Shown here: positions 53,874 to 64,000 of the stretch, one piece after another
Layout of the letters: each line of letters starts with the position of its first letter
Numbering within the stretch: the stretch's first letter is position 1
Position numbers and translations under genes: made by a program
DNA from: Gracilariopsis chorda
Lineage: Eukaryota; Rhodophyta; Florideophyceae; Gracilariales; Gracilariaceae
Direction: 5' to 3'
DNA length: 64,000 nt
Assembly (NCBI GenBank): GCA_003194525.1
Contig: NBIV01000288.1
Location: 18,185 to 82,184, forward strand
The notes under the pieces: model-generated
Database searches by the model: none
Seen by the model: the letters and a program-made list of their open reading frames with translations, nothing else
Told to the model about the DNA's origin: nothing

Positions 53874-55996
53874 TCACCTGTCGGGGTCGCTGATGAGAAT
53901 CCGATATCGGTGAGCGGGGACGAGAGTCCCGTGGGATGTCGTGTTTCCCGGTGGTTGCATTAGAGCTCTGTTGACCCCATGGGTGTGCGCCTGGCGGTTT
54001 TTGGATCTGTGGTAACCATCTGGCAACGGCTGCTGGTGAATAGCTTCGCGGATCTGCAACAGCATGTTCCTGTATTGAGGAGGTATAAACTCGCAACAGG
54101 GGCGGGTTGTGGGAAGACAGATTCTACAAAGCGGTTGCCCTGTAACCGATGGCGGTGTGGTTAGGGTCTTCGGTACAGCCAGTTGGGGGCTCTGAGCAGG
54201 CGAGGTAGCCGGCTTCTGAGGCACCCGATAGTGCTGAATTGTGGAAGGTGTGCTCGTATCCGTGGAGGGAAATGAGGGAGGAAGTGGGAACGTACCGGCT
54301 TGCACAACGAGTGCAAGGGCGTCCTCATCTTCGAAGAGGACTCTCCAGTCAGGGTCATCGGTATCAGTTGATATCGACAACGAGGCTCTTGACGTGGGTT
54401 TGTGAGCGCGTGCCGTCCTCGCTTCGTCCAACATTTTGGAGCGTTTCTTGCCGCACCGCCCCGATGGGTATCTCAGAGTCCCTCAGCGTATGTCAAGAGT
54501 TGACGGAAAGCCATCTTTGGATGTGTGGCAGAGCGGTTCCGCACACTAGTCCTTATAGCGCGAAGAAATTCTTCGATGAAAACCGACTTGGGGCGTTAGT
54601 CCAGGAAGACGTTCCCACAGCGGAGGTTCTTTTCCATAACTCGCCAGCGAATTCCTGCTCACTCACCACTGAGCTCTAGCAGTGAGTGGTGATGTCATGG
54701 TAAGCCTCGGAGAGGGTATTATCTGTGACATATATCTCGAGTAGGAAGTTGACCACCTCTGGGTATGACCTCAAGAGCTCAGAGCTCCGAGTGTCAATGT
54801 AACCCAAATCGCTGGTGATCTTGGCGACAACGGTATCCCGTGCGGGTCCGTGTAGGAAAACCCGGAATAGCCAGAGGACAGCGCCCTCATGTACGACATT
54901 CTGGTCGCTTGCCGTCTTGAATTGTGACAGAGAGCTCAGGACCAAGATTGGGTCTTTGCCCGAAAACTTGAGAGTCATCCGTAACTGCATACGCCTTGCA
55001 TGCCTTGCAATCATCTTGGCTAGCGGGAAGTCATAGCGTGAACTCTTGTAAACCGGCTTGTACGTTTTGAAGGTCAGGACTTTCGAGAAATCCCCTTTGT
55101 TTGGTCAAATGCGGTGTAAATGCGAGACTTCCACTTCAGGGTCAGAGTCGTCCAAACGACTCAAGCGGGCTTCATCTTCTGAGCTTGAGCTCGAGCTGTC
55201 CGAGTCGGAAAACCGCGCCCTCTTTGGCTCGATTTCCTATAATTACTCCGACGTCGGAGAGGAACGTTTTGTGGACCCCCTGCATCGTACCATACGTTGG
55301 AGGCACGACTGGTACTCAACGTCTTCCCGTGGGTCTGAACTCCCTCTTCGGTTCTATCGTGTTGGGAGTCTCATGCGGGCCGGGAATAGGCTGCAGTGCC
55401 CGCTGGGATAGAGGCAGGTTACCACACTTCCACGACTGGTTGACTTGCTTGATTGCGCTCTTCCTGCAAGGCGAACGGTTGTTGTCGCTTCAGGGGGTGG
55501 CACTGAAGTTGGCGGTTTACCGAAGTTAGCAGTGTACCGCAGTGCTAACACTAGTGGCAATCGCGCCATCAAGAACACCAGAGTTGGTTATATGGGAGGC
55601 ACCCCGATGGACAAAGAGGTCCAAGCGGGAATTCATTTCCACATTGACCCGTTCGGCGATTCTGCGACCAACTTCCTGGGCAACCAGGGATTCCAACAGT
55701 GGCTTCAAAGTAATCATCAGTCCATCATGGAGAGACTCAGATTCTTCCGTAGGGGTTGGTAGTTGTTGAGAAGGTTTCGTTGGGTGCCGGTCAGCTGACT
55801 TATTTCCTTGGGGATGCAGAGGGCCTCCTTGGGAGCCATGCAAGCGCATGATTTCCAGCCGTCTTCGAAGTTCGGAAGGTGTGGACTGCCGAAGAAGTTG
55901 CTCCGGGTTGTCCACCAAGGTGAAGATCCCCATGGGGAGCACTCCGAGTGCTCTGAGCCCGTGCCGGGGGAGTAACTGTAGGAACAGAACCATCAT
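53874..55996 (-). pseudogene. Gag region, family D
   Basis: Several minus frames. 54676-55014 holds the capsid-like block (DPILVLSSLSQF, LWLFRVFLHGPARD) and 55526-55996 an N-terminal region with RRRLEIMRLHGSQGG. A cysteine-containing stretch (CRICLPTTRPCC) near 54095 may be a decayed zinc knuckle. The order agrees with a right-to-left gag, but the parts are out of frame with each other. Confidence 0.6.
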
Positions 55997-56200
55997 CCCG
56001 AGGGTTGTGAAGCCTTTCGGCCTGATCTCTAGAGGATCCAGGTGGGTTAGTTGTGTTATTGAGGTGATAAACCTTTGTGTCCGACTTGCAGCAGTAGAAA
56101 TCTTTAAAGAAAGCGAGTTCGAAATAACCCCAGAGAAAAGACAAATACGAGTAGGGCGATACGAGCCAACACGGGCTACTGGCTAACCTTAGCGGGGTAG

Positions 56201-56523
56201 GTGAGATCCAAAGGTTAAAAGCAATCCGGCGATGGTTCAAAACGTAGGAGAAAACCGAGAACGTCCGGAGAGGGTTATTCTAGGTAGGGAGCCCAGATGA
56301 AATGCACTCAAAGGGAGTAGCAAGTGTGGTGCCTCCTATTAAGGATATAATGCGCAGCACCCAAGAGGGGCAAAGGCGCACACAACAAATGGTAGCAACG
56401 GGCCATGCGATAGTCACGGAATTACCGGTGGCGGCGTAAGTCGACCCTGTTAGAAAAGAACTAGAATGAAGGAACCAAAGCATGGCCCAAGACCCTAGCT
56501 AGTGTGAAGTTGGGCAGCCGGGT
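56201..56523. other. Interval without a recognised gene
   Basis: It may contain the lost 5' LTR or leader of family D; no repeat partner is visible within the window. Confidence 0.35.
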
Positions 56524-57155
56524 GTATGCTTATTAGAGCAAGTCTACCAGTGCTGTCTGATATAGTTACGCGTCTTGAAAATAACACTCAATTTAGCATC
56601 CCAAAAAATGCGCAAGTCTACCACTCTACCAGACCAGTGCTATATATCGTGCGTGCACGACTCCAAGTACAAGCTCTGTCGACCGACCAGCTCATTTGAG
56701 AGGTGCTTGATCGCTTCGACTCCACTTGAACGTTTGTTTGCCTCTCTCACAGTTAGAGTCCCTTTCAGACACGAATACCCAACATAGCAACCTAATGCAT
56801 CTATACATGCGAAATCGAACAGCTGCAGTTCTGCAGCTCTAGGAGCAACTTAGTTTATTCACAAACGAACGTCTTGAACAGGGAAAGAGAATGGAAGGAA
56901 CTGCTGCCCAGTTGCACAAAGGCTTTTTTCCCGCGCGTTCTACCCGCCAAAATCATGGTCAATATAGAACCGATGCGCTCATTGGTCGATGAAGTGCTCA
57001 ATGATCATTGCAATTTCGAACCACGGTTGCCATTCTTATTTATATATTCGCCGCGTATTGAAACCAGAATAGCAATCACACTGTCCATATGGCAACGACA
57101 AATGGCAATAACAACGCTCATACGGATACAAAACGCGCCTTAGTCGCGATATTTT
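56524..57155 (-). repeat. Dispersed repeat X, copy 2
   Basis: The reverse complement is collinear with 5045-5620, including the 13-bp GCAAGTCTACCAG words at 56538-56550 and, truncated by one base, at 56612-56623. It abuts a piggyBac-type end at 57182. Confidence 0.65.
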
Positions 57156-57181
57156 AGGTTTTTTTGCGATATAGCTCTCTG

Positions 57182-57784
57182 CTAGTGTCTATCTGACCAG
57201 TGACCTCATATGAGGTCAATTGTAATTACTCTAGAACTTTATCAAAACCTTAAAACTTTTCCGAAAATTTTTTCGCTTTGGTCTTCTCATCATGTCTTCT
57301 ACGCCGGCAGCGGTGAATCATGTCCACAACACACCACCATCAGTCGTAGCTATCACATCAAACACTATCGTCAACAACATTCATACACAATGACCCCGTC
57401 CACAGATGTTCGCAGAACTGTTGGAACAACTGTCAACAGCCGTGCTCGTCAGGTTACAAATGACGCTGAATGCAAACGTTACTATGGATCGCTATGGAAT
57501 TCAACAACGGTACAAGATTCTGTCCTCAATGTTGACATTAGAAAGGTCAACAATCGAAATCTCACTTTTCTGACTGTGAAGTTTAGTCTACCGAACCGAG
57601 AAAAAGAAGTAACTATACCTCTATCTAGTATCTAACTAGGTACCGGTGTTGACGAAGCCGTAAATGCTGCAGAAGAGCCTAGTACCAAGGTTGAACCCAT
57701 TAATACGCAAAATATCGAGGACGATGCTCTTGTGACACCATCGATGCAAGTTTTGCAGCCGCAAACAAGTTCATTAAGCAAAAA
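57182..57784 (+). mobile_element. piggyBac-like element, copy 2 (5' part)
   Basis: It begins CTAGTGTCTATCTGACCAG with the 18-bp palindrome TGACCTCATATGAGGTCA at 57201-57218. The following 600 bases match 15024-15700 and encode the N-terminal block (STDVRRTVGTTVNSRARQVTNDAECKRYYGSLW, then TFLTVKFSLPNREKEV) in broken frames. It is cut at 57784 by the 5' LTR of family A copy 2. Its 3' part would lie beyond the window. Confidence 0.75.
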
Positions 57785-58564
57785 TGAAGTGCAACGCTCC
57801 TAGCGGTATCAGCACGTCGTGCGCTCATATCCCGCTCTGGCGATGCTCACCACTTTGCCGTGAAGTATGAGTGTTACACCGGTAATCTGTTTCCGTTGGA
57901 AGGGCCCCAATTTGGTTGACAAGTGTAGTGCACAGCATTGCTGGCTTGTGCCACACGTGTGTAGTGTTTTGCACCCCCGTAGGGACATTATTAGTTATTA
58001 TTAGTTAATTACTACTGTACTGTCAGGGCGCGGACCACCACTACTTATGTGTGTGAGCTCCGGCTGCCCGGGTCAAAGTAAACGCAACAAGCGAGTGTCT
58101 GGCTCTAACTCAGGTTCCCTGGTGAGTTTCCACCTCCGTCTGGAGAGACGCCATCCTGTGAAGGCCTAGTTACCCACCTCGTGGAGCTCAGCACATTCTT
58201 ACCACCATTGTGTTTGTTTTTGTGCACGCTTTTACAGCGATTGTTATTCTTTGCCCCGTATACAGGTGTTGCCTCACTAGCAACTACCGGTGATTACCGT
58301 TGCTGTTTTCGCCACCGCCCCACTCGTGTGGACACCGTGCCGCTCTTGCGCGTCGCCCACCACTCGTGTGTCGCTGCATTTTCCGCTTTCCCACTCCGTG
58401 GTCTGTCTTTGTCTCTACACCTGTACGCCAGTCGTGACGGTGAGTCCCGGTCTTACACCCGGCTCCGTGTACTCACCACAGGTGGTTCTGTCGCTGCGCT
58501 ACCCTGCTGAGGAGGACGTCGAACACCCTCGTGTGTCTGTCCCATCTTGGGGTATTGCACCACA
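57785..58564 (+). repeat. 5' LTR of family A copy 2 (780 bp)
   Basis: It starts TGAAGTGCAACGC (copy 1 TGTAGTGCAACGC) and ends ATTGCACCACA exactly as copy 1. The left boundary is set by where the piggyBac homology stops. Confidence 0.85.
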
Positions 58565-58567
58565 AAC

Positions 58568-58580
58568 TGGTCTCCCGACC
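58568..58580 (+). promoter_or_regulatory. Primer binding site, family A copy 2
   Basis: TGGTCTCCCGACC, identical to copy 1, three bases after the LTR. Confidence 0.75.
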
Positions 58581-58844
58581 TAGAAGACCAGCGAAGTGTG
58601 TTCTGTGATCTCGGTTTACCGGATTAGCTACCTGGTTTCCGAATTATTCGTTGAAGTTGAATTTGTGTTGTGACCAACCGTGTTGTTGAGGATCGCCGAT
58701 TGCTCGGGTGTGTCTCCCACAAGTGGTTGCGTGGTACCTCTTAGGAGTGGATGTTCGCTCATTGGAGGTTTGCTTCTTTTTGTTGCTTGTTTGTGTGTTG
58801 TTTGGATTGTTTCCTGTTTTGTTTCAGTTTCAGTGTCTGCCACA

Positions 58845-60937
58845 ATGGGTTCTGGAAATGGATCCCGTGGTTCGGGCCAGCCCAAGTCGCGACAAGTCGG
58901 TGCTGACTTGCCCCCGCGCTCGCGGTCGGTCCCAGAACGTTCGGATGTTGATAACCGGAAATCCGGAAGCAGGAAGCTATCGACCAAGTCGTCGCAACCG
59001 CCAGTTGCTGGTTCATCGGATGCCCCGCTTAGGAGATTCGTACCCGCCGCTGCAGAGAAGGACGCACTCTTTGTCGAGTTGGAGGCTCAGGTGCAGAACC
59101 TTCAAGCCCAGACCTCGGTGCTTGAAAGCTCTCACGCCGCCCTCGTCAATGAGGTTGATGCACTCCGTATGAGGATTGATGCCGATCTCGTCGGAGGTGT
59201 ATCTGAAGATCTACGTACTTTACGGACTGATGTTAATTCCCTTTTGGAGGTTTTGAGGGGTTACCCAGATATGGTGAAGGATGTTGACTCGAAGTTTCAT
59301 CGGGTTCTGTCCCGTCTTGAGACGTTGGAAAATACCATCAGAGGTGATGACAATGTCGCAGACACACCAGCGGTGGTTTCTCATCGATATGGTGACCGTG
59401 CTCGCACGAAGAACCGCCCCCGAAAACGGAATGACAACGACTATGACTCGGATTCGTCCCGGTCATCGGTGAATTCCAACCGCTCTGCGGAATCCGCTTC
59501 GTCAGACTCGTCTGCTGACGGTGATCGTCGCGCTCGTTCATCGCACTCGCGTCGTTCAGCAGCCACCCATGGTGAGATTCGAGCCCGACAGAAGGGAAGA
59601 AAGCACTCCGGTTTGAAGGAACTGAAGCCTACTAACCCTTTGTACAGGAAGCTTTTATCATATCGGTATTACCGTTTGGAAGATTCCTCTTTGGATCGTA
59701 CACCCCGTGGAACTGGGAAGGTAAAAGACGGCATCAAGAGGATGGCTTTGTCGTTTCGTAACCAGAATTTCACTGGAGAGGATCCGATTCTCGTTCTGGA
59801 TTTTCTTTCACGCTTTGTAGCGGAGGCAGATATCCTCGGAATGAGTGAAGGACAGGCTTACGTCGCCTTACCGTATTTCCTACGTGGAATCGCTGAAGAT
59901 CAATTCAACTCTGTAAGAGGTTCGTCTCGCGCCTCTGAAGGAGGGTCACCTGTTGGCCCGAAGCCATTCAGTATTTACTCCGCTCGTACGCGACAGGAAC
60001 CGCAATACAGGAAGCTATCCTGGCCCTACGCGATACTAAGCAACGCCCAAAGGAAACGGAGACCGAATACTCAGTCAGACTGAACAAGGCCTTCCACCGA
60101 TGTGGCAATGTTTATTCCGCTAGCGAGCGTTGTACAATGTTTATCGACGGATTGGATCCGGCTATTCGCACCCTTGTTGCCCAACGTCGGGAAGACAGGA
60201 GGAAAGTTACCTACTTAGAATTGGTACAGTACGCGAAGGCGGAAGGAGATGCCCTACGTGCCCGCTCCGGAAGCCGAGTCAGATCTCAGGCCCTACACAT
60301 GGAGGCCGCCCCGTCATCAGTTTCACTGTTGCCCCAGGAATACTCTCGACGTGAGGTTGAGAATGTTTACTTTACTCAGCATGATCTGGTTTCCATACCC
60401 ACAACGGAGCTCCCGTCCACAACGGAACCTTCGGTGGAACTGGATAGTCAAGTGCTGTATGCAGATCGCCAACGCTTTCGCAGCCCACAAGTTCCGTATG
60501 CTAACGGTAATCGTTACCAGAGACCTGGTTGGGTGGATACGCGCGCGTCAGCGGTGAAGTTTCAGGACAACCGAAATATCGGGAGACATCAGACGTTGAT
60601 CTGCTACCTTTGTTACGACCATGGACACACGGCCCCACAGTGTATCATGACTCTGAGGGACATGCCCAAAGTGGTTGTTAACTTTGAAGCCCTGACCCCC
60701 GAAGAACAGGCATCAGTGCCTGTCACCGCATACTTGCGTGCGAAGACCGAGTTTCCTCGTAAGTTTACACCAGTTCAATCTGAAGCGGTACCCAGCACTG
60801 GTTCTTCCTTGGCCACCGCTTCTGCGAATCAAGCCGCTTCGGCGGATGTTTCTGTTTCTCGGCAACCGGCTCCGCAAACCGCTTCATTGCCGCGGAATAC
60901 TGTTCCCGTGAAAAAGGATGCCGCTCAGGAAAACTGA
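58845..60937 (+). pseudogene. gag: Gag of family A copy 2, one frameshift
   Basis: The ATG at 58845 (MGSGNGSRG) is preferred over upstream in-frame starts because it corresponds to the copy 1 start. The capsid block LLSYRYYRLEDSSLDRTPRGTGKVK matches copy 1. A one-base loss at about 59943-59945 shifts the frame; the other frame continues to 60937 with the CCHC knuckle CYLCYDHGHTAPQC. The Ser/Asp-rich tract is shorter than in copy 1. The end reads GGAAAACTGA, conserved with copy 1. Confidence 0.88.
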
Positions 60938-63900
60938 GTGGGGGAGTCTCTTTTAGAGAGGCGCCTGAGTCGAGGTCATCGGCGCCAGAGGCGTCAAAGC
61001 CTCGCTCCCCGGTCAAGATCCTTTCAAGGCAGTTGTTGACCACCACAGACGTGGACTCGGCCCACCTCGGTGAGTTATGTCGCCCGTGGATACGGTGTAA
61101 GAATCATCGGTCACCGGATAGAGTCATGGTTATGGCCAAGCGAAACTACAAAGTTTTCGCTGACTTTGGCCTTTCCGCCCAGTATATGGTGCGTCATCTG
61201 TCTATTCTGGATACAGGTGCCGGCCCCAATTTCATTGTCGAATCTGTCTTACCGCCTGAAGTGCGTTCTCGTGTTAGACAAGGACCCGTCATGGACGTTG
61301 CTGATGCCAATAACAACCCGTTGAAGACGGCTGGTACGGTTTCTCTGATGATCAGGATTGGTAACTGTTCGATGCAGCTCGAATTCATCGTCTGTAAGAC
61401 GCTAGCGGCCCCCGTTATCTTGGGATGTGACTTCTGCGATCGTTTCGTAGAGTCAATTCGTCCGCGTGCGCGAGAAGTTGAACTAGAAGATGGTTCCGAC
61501 ATTCCGATAGTTCGTCGTTCATTACGGCGTGCCTCATCCAAGTTGGTTCCTCTTCCGGCCCCCTTGCAGGATTCGTCACCTCCAAAGGAGTCGCCCAAGC
61601 TACGTGTCGCACGGCCAAACTCCATACCGCCCGAATCACAGGCGTGGGTATCGGTTACTGCCGCTCCAAGAGGATTGCGTGTTGTTCAACCGCTCACCTC
61701 GCTGTACGAGAAGTATCAATTGGCCCTGGCTAACGGTGTCGTTCAGGTTTCAAATGAACACCCCTTTCAGGTCTTGATAGCCAACTTTGGCAAGAAGCCG
61801 CAGTATCTGGCGAAGAACCAAGTAGTTGGTACTGTACTTCCGCATCCAACGGCTTTAATCCCTACAAAGGTGTGCGCAGCCGATGTACTCGGATTAGTTC
61901 AAGAACCAGATGATACGCCTCATGCTAAGGAGGGGGAGGGTTCCCACTCTTCTGTGGAGTCGCTCAGCACGAAAGATTCGGAAAAGAAGGCCGTTCCTAC
62001 GAGTTACGATAAGTTGGACCCTGTGAAGGAGTTAGAAGATCTGGATCTCGGACATGTACCGGATTCACACCGCGAGAAGTTGCGAAAAATGTTGCGAGAG
62101 TTCACCTCAATGTGGGATGGATCCCTCGGGGAGGTGTCGGCCACGGAACACCGGATTGACTTGTTACCGGACACCAGGCCGATTGCTCAACACCCCTATA
62201 GGGCAGGCCCCAAAGCAAGGGAGGAAGAACAGTTCCACGTGGATAAAATGCTCCGCGAAGGCGTGATAGAACCGGCTCAATCACCGTGGGCATCCCCAGT
62301 GGTACTGGCTCCGAAACCCGATGGGACTTGGCGTTTTTGCATCGACTACCGTCGCCTTAATGCCGCCACTGTGAAAGACGTGTACCCTATACCGCGAATG
62401 GACGAGTATATTGACTCTCTCGGTGAGGCGACTGTCTTCTCCACATTGGATGCAAACTGGGGATACTGGCAAGTACCAGTAAGACCGGAAGACCGTGATA
62501 AGACCGCTTTTCGTCTGTCATTCAGGTTTGTACCGCTTTAAGCGTATGCCATTTGGGTTAACAAACGCTCCCGCTACTTTCCAGCGTGCGTTAGATATCC
62601 TCTTGGCCCGCTTCAAATGGCGATCGTGCCTCGTCTACCTTGACGATATCATAGTCTTCTCCAACAACTTGGATGATCATTTAGAACACGTTCGTGAAAT
62701 CATGACCACGTTACGTGATGCTGGAGTAACCCTCAAGCTGAGGAAGTGCGAATTCTTTACCGAATCGGTTAAGTACCTGGGCCACGTTATTCGCCCTGGG
62801 CGCTTGCTGATACAGGAAGCTCGGGTCAAATCTCTCAAAGAGGCCAAGCACCCGAGAACTCAAACATAACTCCGCTCCTTTCTAGGGTTATGTAACGTGT
62901 ATAGACGGTTCATCCCAAGCTTCGCAAAGATTGCGGGACCCCTTAATGATCTTCTCCGAAAAGGACAACCGCCAAAACTGGGCCCCCTTAACCCTGCACA
63001 GGTGGAAGCTTTCAACTCTCTGAAGGAGGCTGTCACCTCTGCACCGATATTATCGTTGCCTAAGGACGGGTTACCTTATACCGTGGATACAGATGCGAGT
63101 GATTACCAAATTGGTTGTGCGTTATTCCAAACGACTCCCGATGGGGAACGGAAACCAATCGGTTTTTTGGTCCAGAACACTCAACGTCCACGAACGGAAC
63201 TACTCAGTCCCTGAAAAGGAATGCCTCGCCATGGTATGGGCTCTGCAAACACTCAGACCATATCTGATGGGCACACGCTTCACCGTTAATACGGACCACT
63301 CCGCTTTGCGTTGGTTAATGTCCGTCACGGAACCATCGGGCCGCTTGATGCGTTGGAGACTGCGCCTCATTGAGTTCGATTATGAAGTCGCCTATAAAAA
63401 GGGTTCCCTTAATACACAGGCTGATGCTTTGTCTCGTTGGGAACGGAAGCGGAAACCCTTTCCGTCGATGACGATGATATCCCTTGTTTCCTTCTTGAAG
63501 AGAAGTTACGTTATGATCTGGTTTCAGATGATATTGCTGATGATCTGCTCGTCGCTGACGGTGACGAACCGGATACCGGATCCTTCGCACCGATCACTCC
63601 CGAAGAGATGATCCGCGAACAGTATGGAGACCCGTTTTGTACGAAGATACGCGCCCAACTCAATGGAGGTGCTAACATTCCTTTCGGAGTCGACTCACAA
63701 GGTTACTTGGTAAGGACTGTGTGTTCTTCGTCACAAATAGTGGTTCCCCATTCCCCCCAGTCGAGAGTATTACATCTCTCGCACTTTTCGAAGTTAGCTG
63801 CACACCATGGTGGAAGGAGGCTATACACGACGTTACGTCGGCATTTCTACTGGCCCGCACTTGCGTTGGATTGCTACGCGATTGTTCGGTCTTGTACCCA

Positions 63901-64000
63901 TTGTGCTCGTGAGCAAGTCAAGCTACGCCGCTATGCGAAGAAATTGACCCTGTTCCCGGCACGGGCTCCGCTAGAATTTGTCGCCATCGATATACTCGGT
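60928..64000 (+). pseudogene. pol: Pol of family A copy 2, partial and broken
   Basis: The frame is -1 to gag and is conserved with copy 1 from the first codons. Protease: ILDTGAGPNFIV (61200-61240). RT: WRFCIDYRRLNAATV, FSTLDANWGYWQVPV and, after a one-base gain near 62510, RMPFGLTNAPATFQ and YLDDIIVFS. A GAA to TAA change stops it at 62867-62869. RNase H: YTVDTDASDYQIG, EKECLAMVWA and NTDHSALRWL, with an extra T in a six-T run at 63163-63168 and a loss near 63437. The integrase zinc domain ends the window (HLSHF...HHGGRR and CTHCAREQ). Where copy 1 has TGA (20371), this copy encodes Leu. Confidence 0.9.

Larger units (their letters stand above)
51495..56200 (-). mobile_element. Degenerate Ty3/gypsy element, family D, 3'-truncated
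   Basis: Minus orientation. Gag-like pieces lie at 53874-55996 (capsid block KFSGKDPILVLSSLSQF at 54676-55014, similar in layout to family A). The protease lies at 52895-53731, RT at 52240-52736 and RNase H at 51495-52125. It breaks off inside RNase H (WRLRLSGFEFD near 51500), so integrase and 3' LTR are missing. No LTR was identified. The 5' boundary near 56200 is approximate. Confidence 0.75.
57785..64000 (+). mobile_element. Ty3/gypsy chromovirus, family A copy 2 (runs off window)
   Basis: It has an LTR 57785-58564, PBS 58568-58580, gag, protease, RT, RNase H and the start of integrase, homologous to copy 1 throughout. The window ends in the integrase core. Frameshifts at about 59943, 62510, 63163-63168 and 63437 and a stop at 62867-62869 break it. 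Confidence 0.93.

Overview
The window looks like repeat-rich nuclear DNA from a eukaryote. About two thirds of it is transposon, and the few host-type genes are intronless, widely spaced and carry signal peptides. The intron-poor genes, chromodomain Ty3/gypsy elements, piggyBac and PIF/Harbinger remnants and secreted GCC2/GCC3-type cysteine-rich proteins would fit an alga (perhaps a red alga) or another protist. The species cannot be fixed from sequence alone, and the lineage guess is weak. Stop codons of the host genes (TAG, TAA, TGA) fit the standard code.

Layout. 1-5 kb: decayed PIF/Harbinger DNA transposons, namely a transposase (+) with a striking 28-bp inverted duplication and two copies of a partner protein (-). 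5-7.3 kb: dispersed repeats and a tRNA-like sequence. 7.4-14.1 kb: the main host gene island, three minus-strand genes for secreted proteins; two are cysteine-rich paralogues, one of them frameshifted. 14.6-27.8 kb: a piggyBac-like transposon with an abutting MITE-like piece, split by a 9.9-kb Ty3/gypsy chromovirus (family A, copy 1) with 824/825-bp LTRs and a GAACC target duplication. 27.8-35.2 kb: sparse DNA with a C2H2 zinc-finger gene, LINE 3' fragments and a small secreted cysteine-rich gene. 35.2-40.7 kb: a second Ty3-type element (family B, 242-bp LTRs). 41.3-41.6 kb: a possible small membrane protein. 42.8-48.2 kb: an older Ty3 element on the minus strand (family C, 211-bp LTRs) with a LINE fragment inside it. 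49.8-51.1 kb: a third Harbinger partner copy. 51.5-56.2 kb: a badly decayed, 3'-truncated Ty3 element (family D, minus). 57.2 kb to the end: a second piggyBac copy interrupted by a second family-A chromovirus that runs off the window.

How it works together: the window records layered invasions. piggyBac elements were entered by family-A chromoviruses (twice), and the family-C element was entered by a LINE. Nearly every transposon ORF carries stops or one-base frameshifts, often in homopolymers, even where the LTRs are only about 1% diverged. The most unusual signals are the dense lattice of tiny perfect hairpins across family-A copy 1, a conserved gag/pol junction that looks like -1 ribosomal frameshifting, an invariant CTAG at all piggyBac-type ends, and the three-copy Harbinger partner protein.
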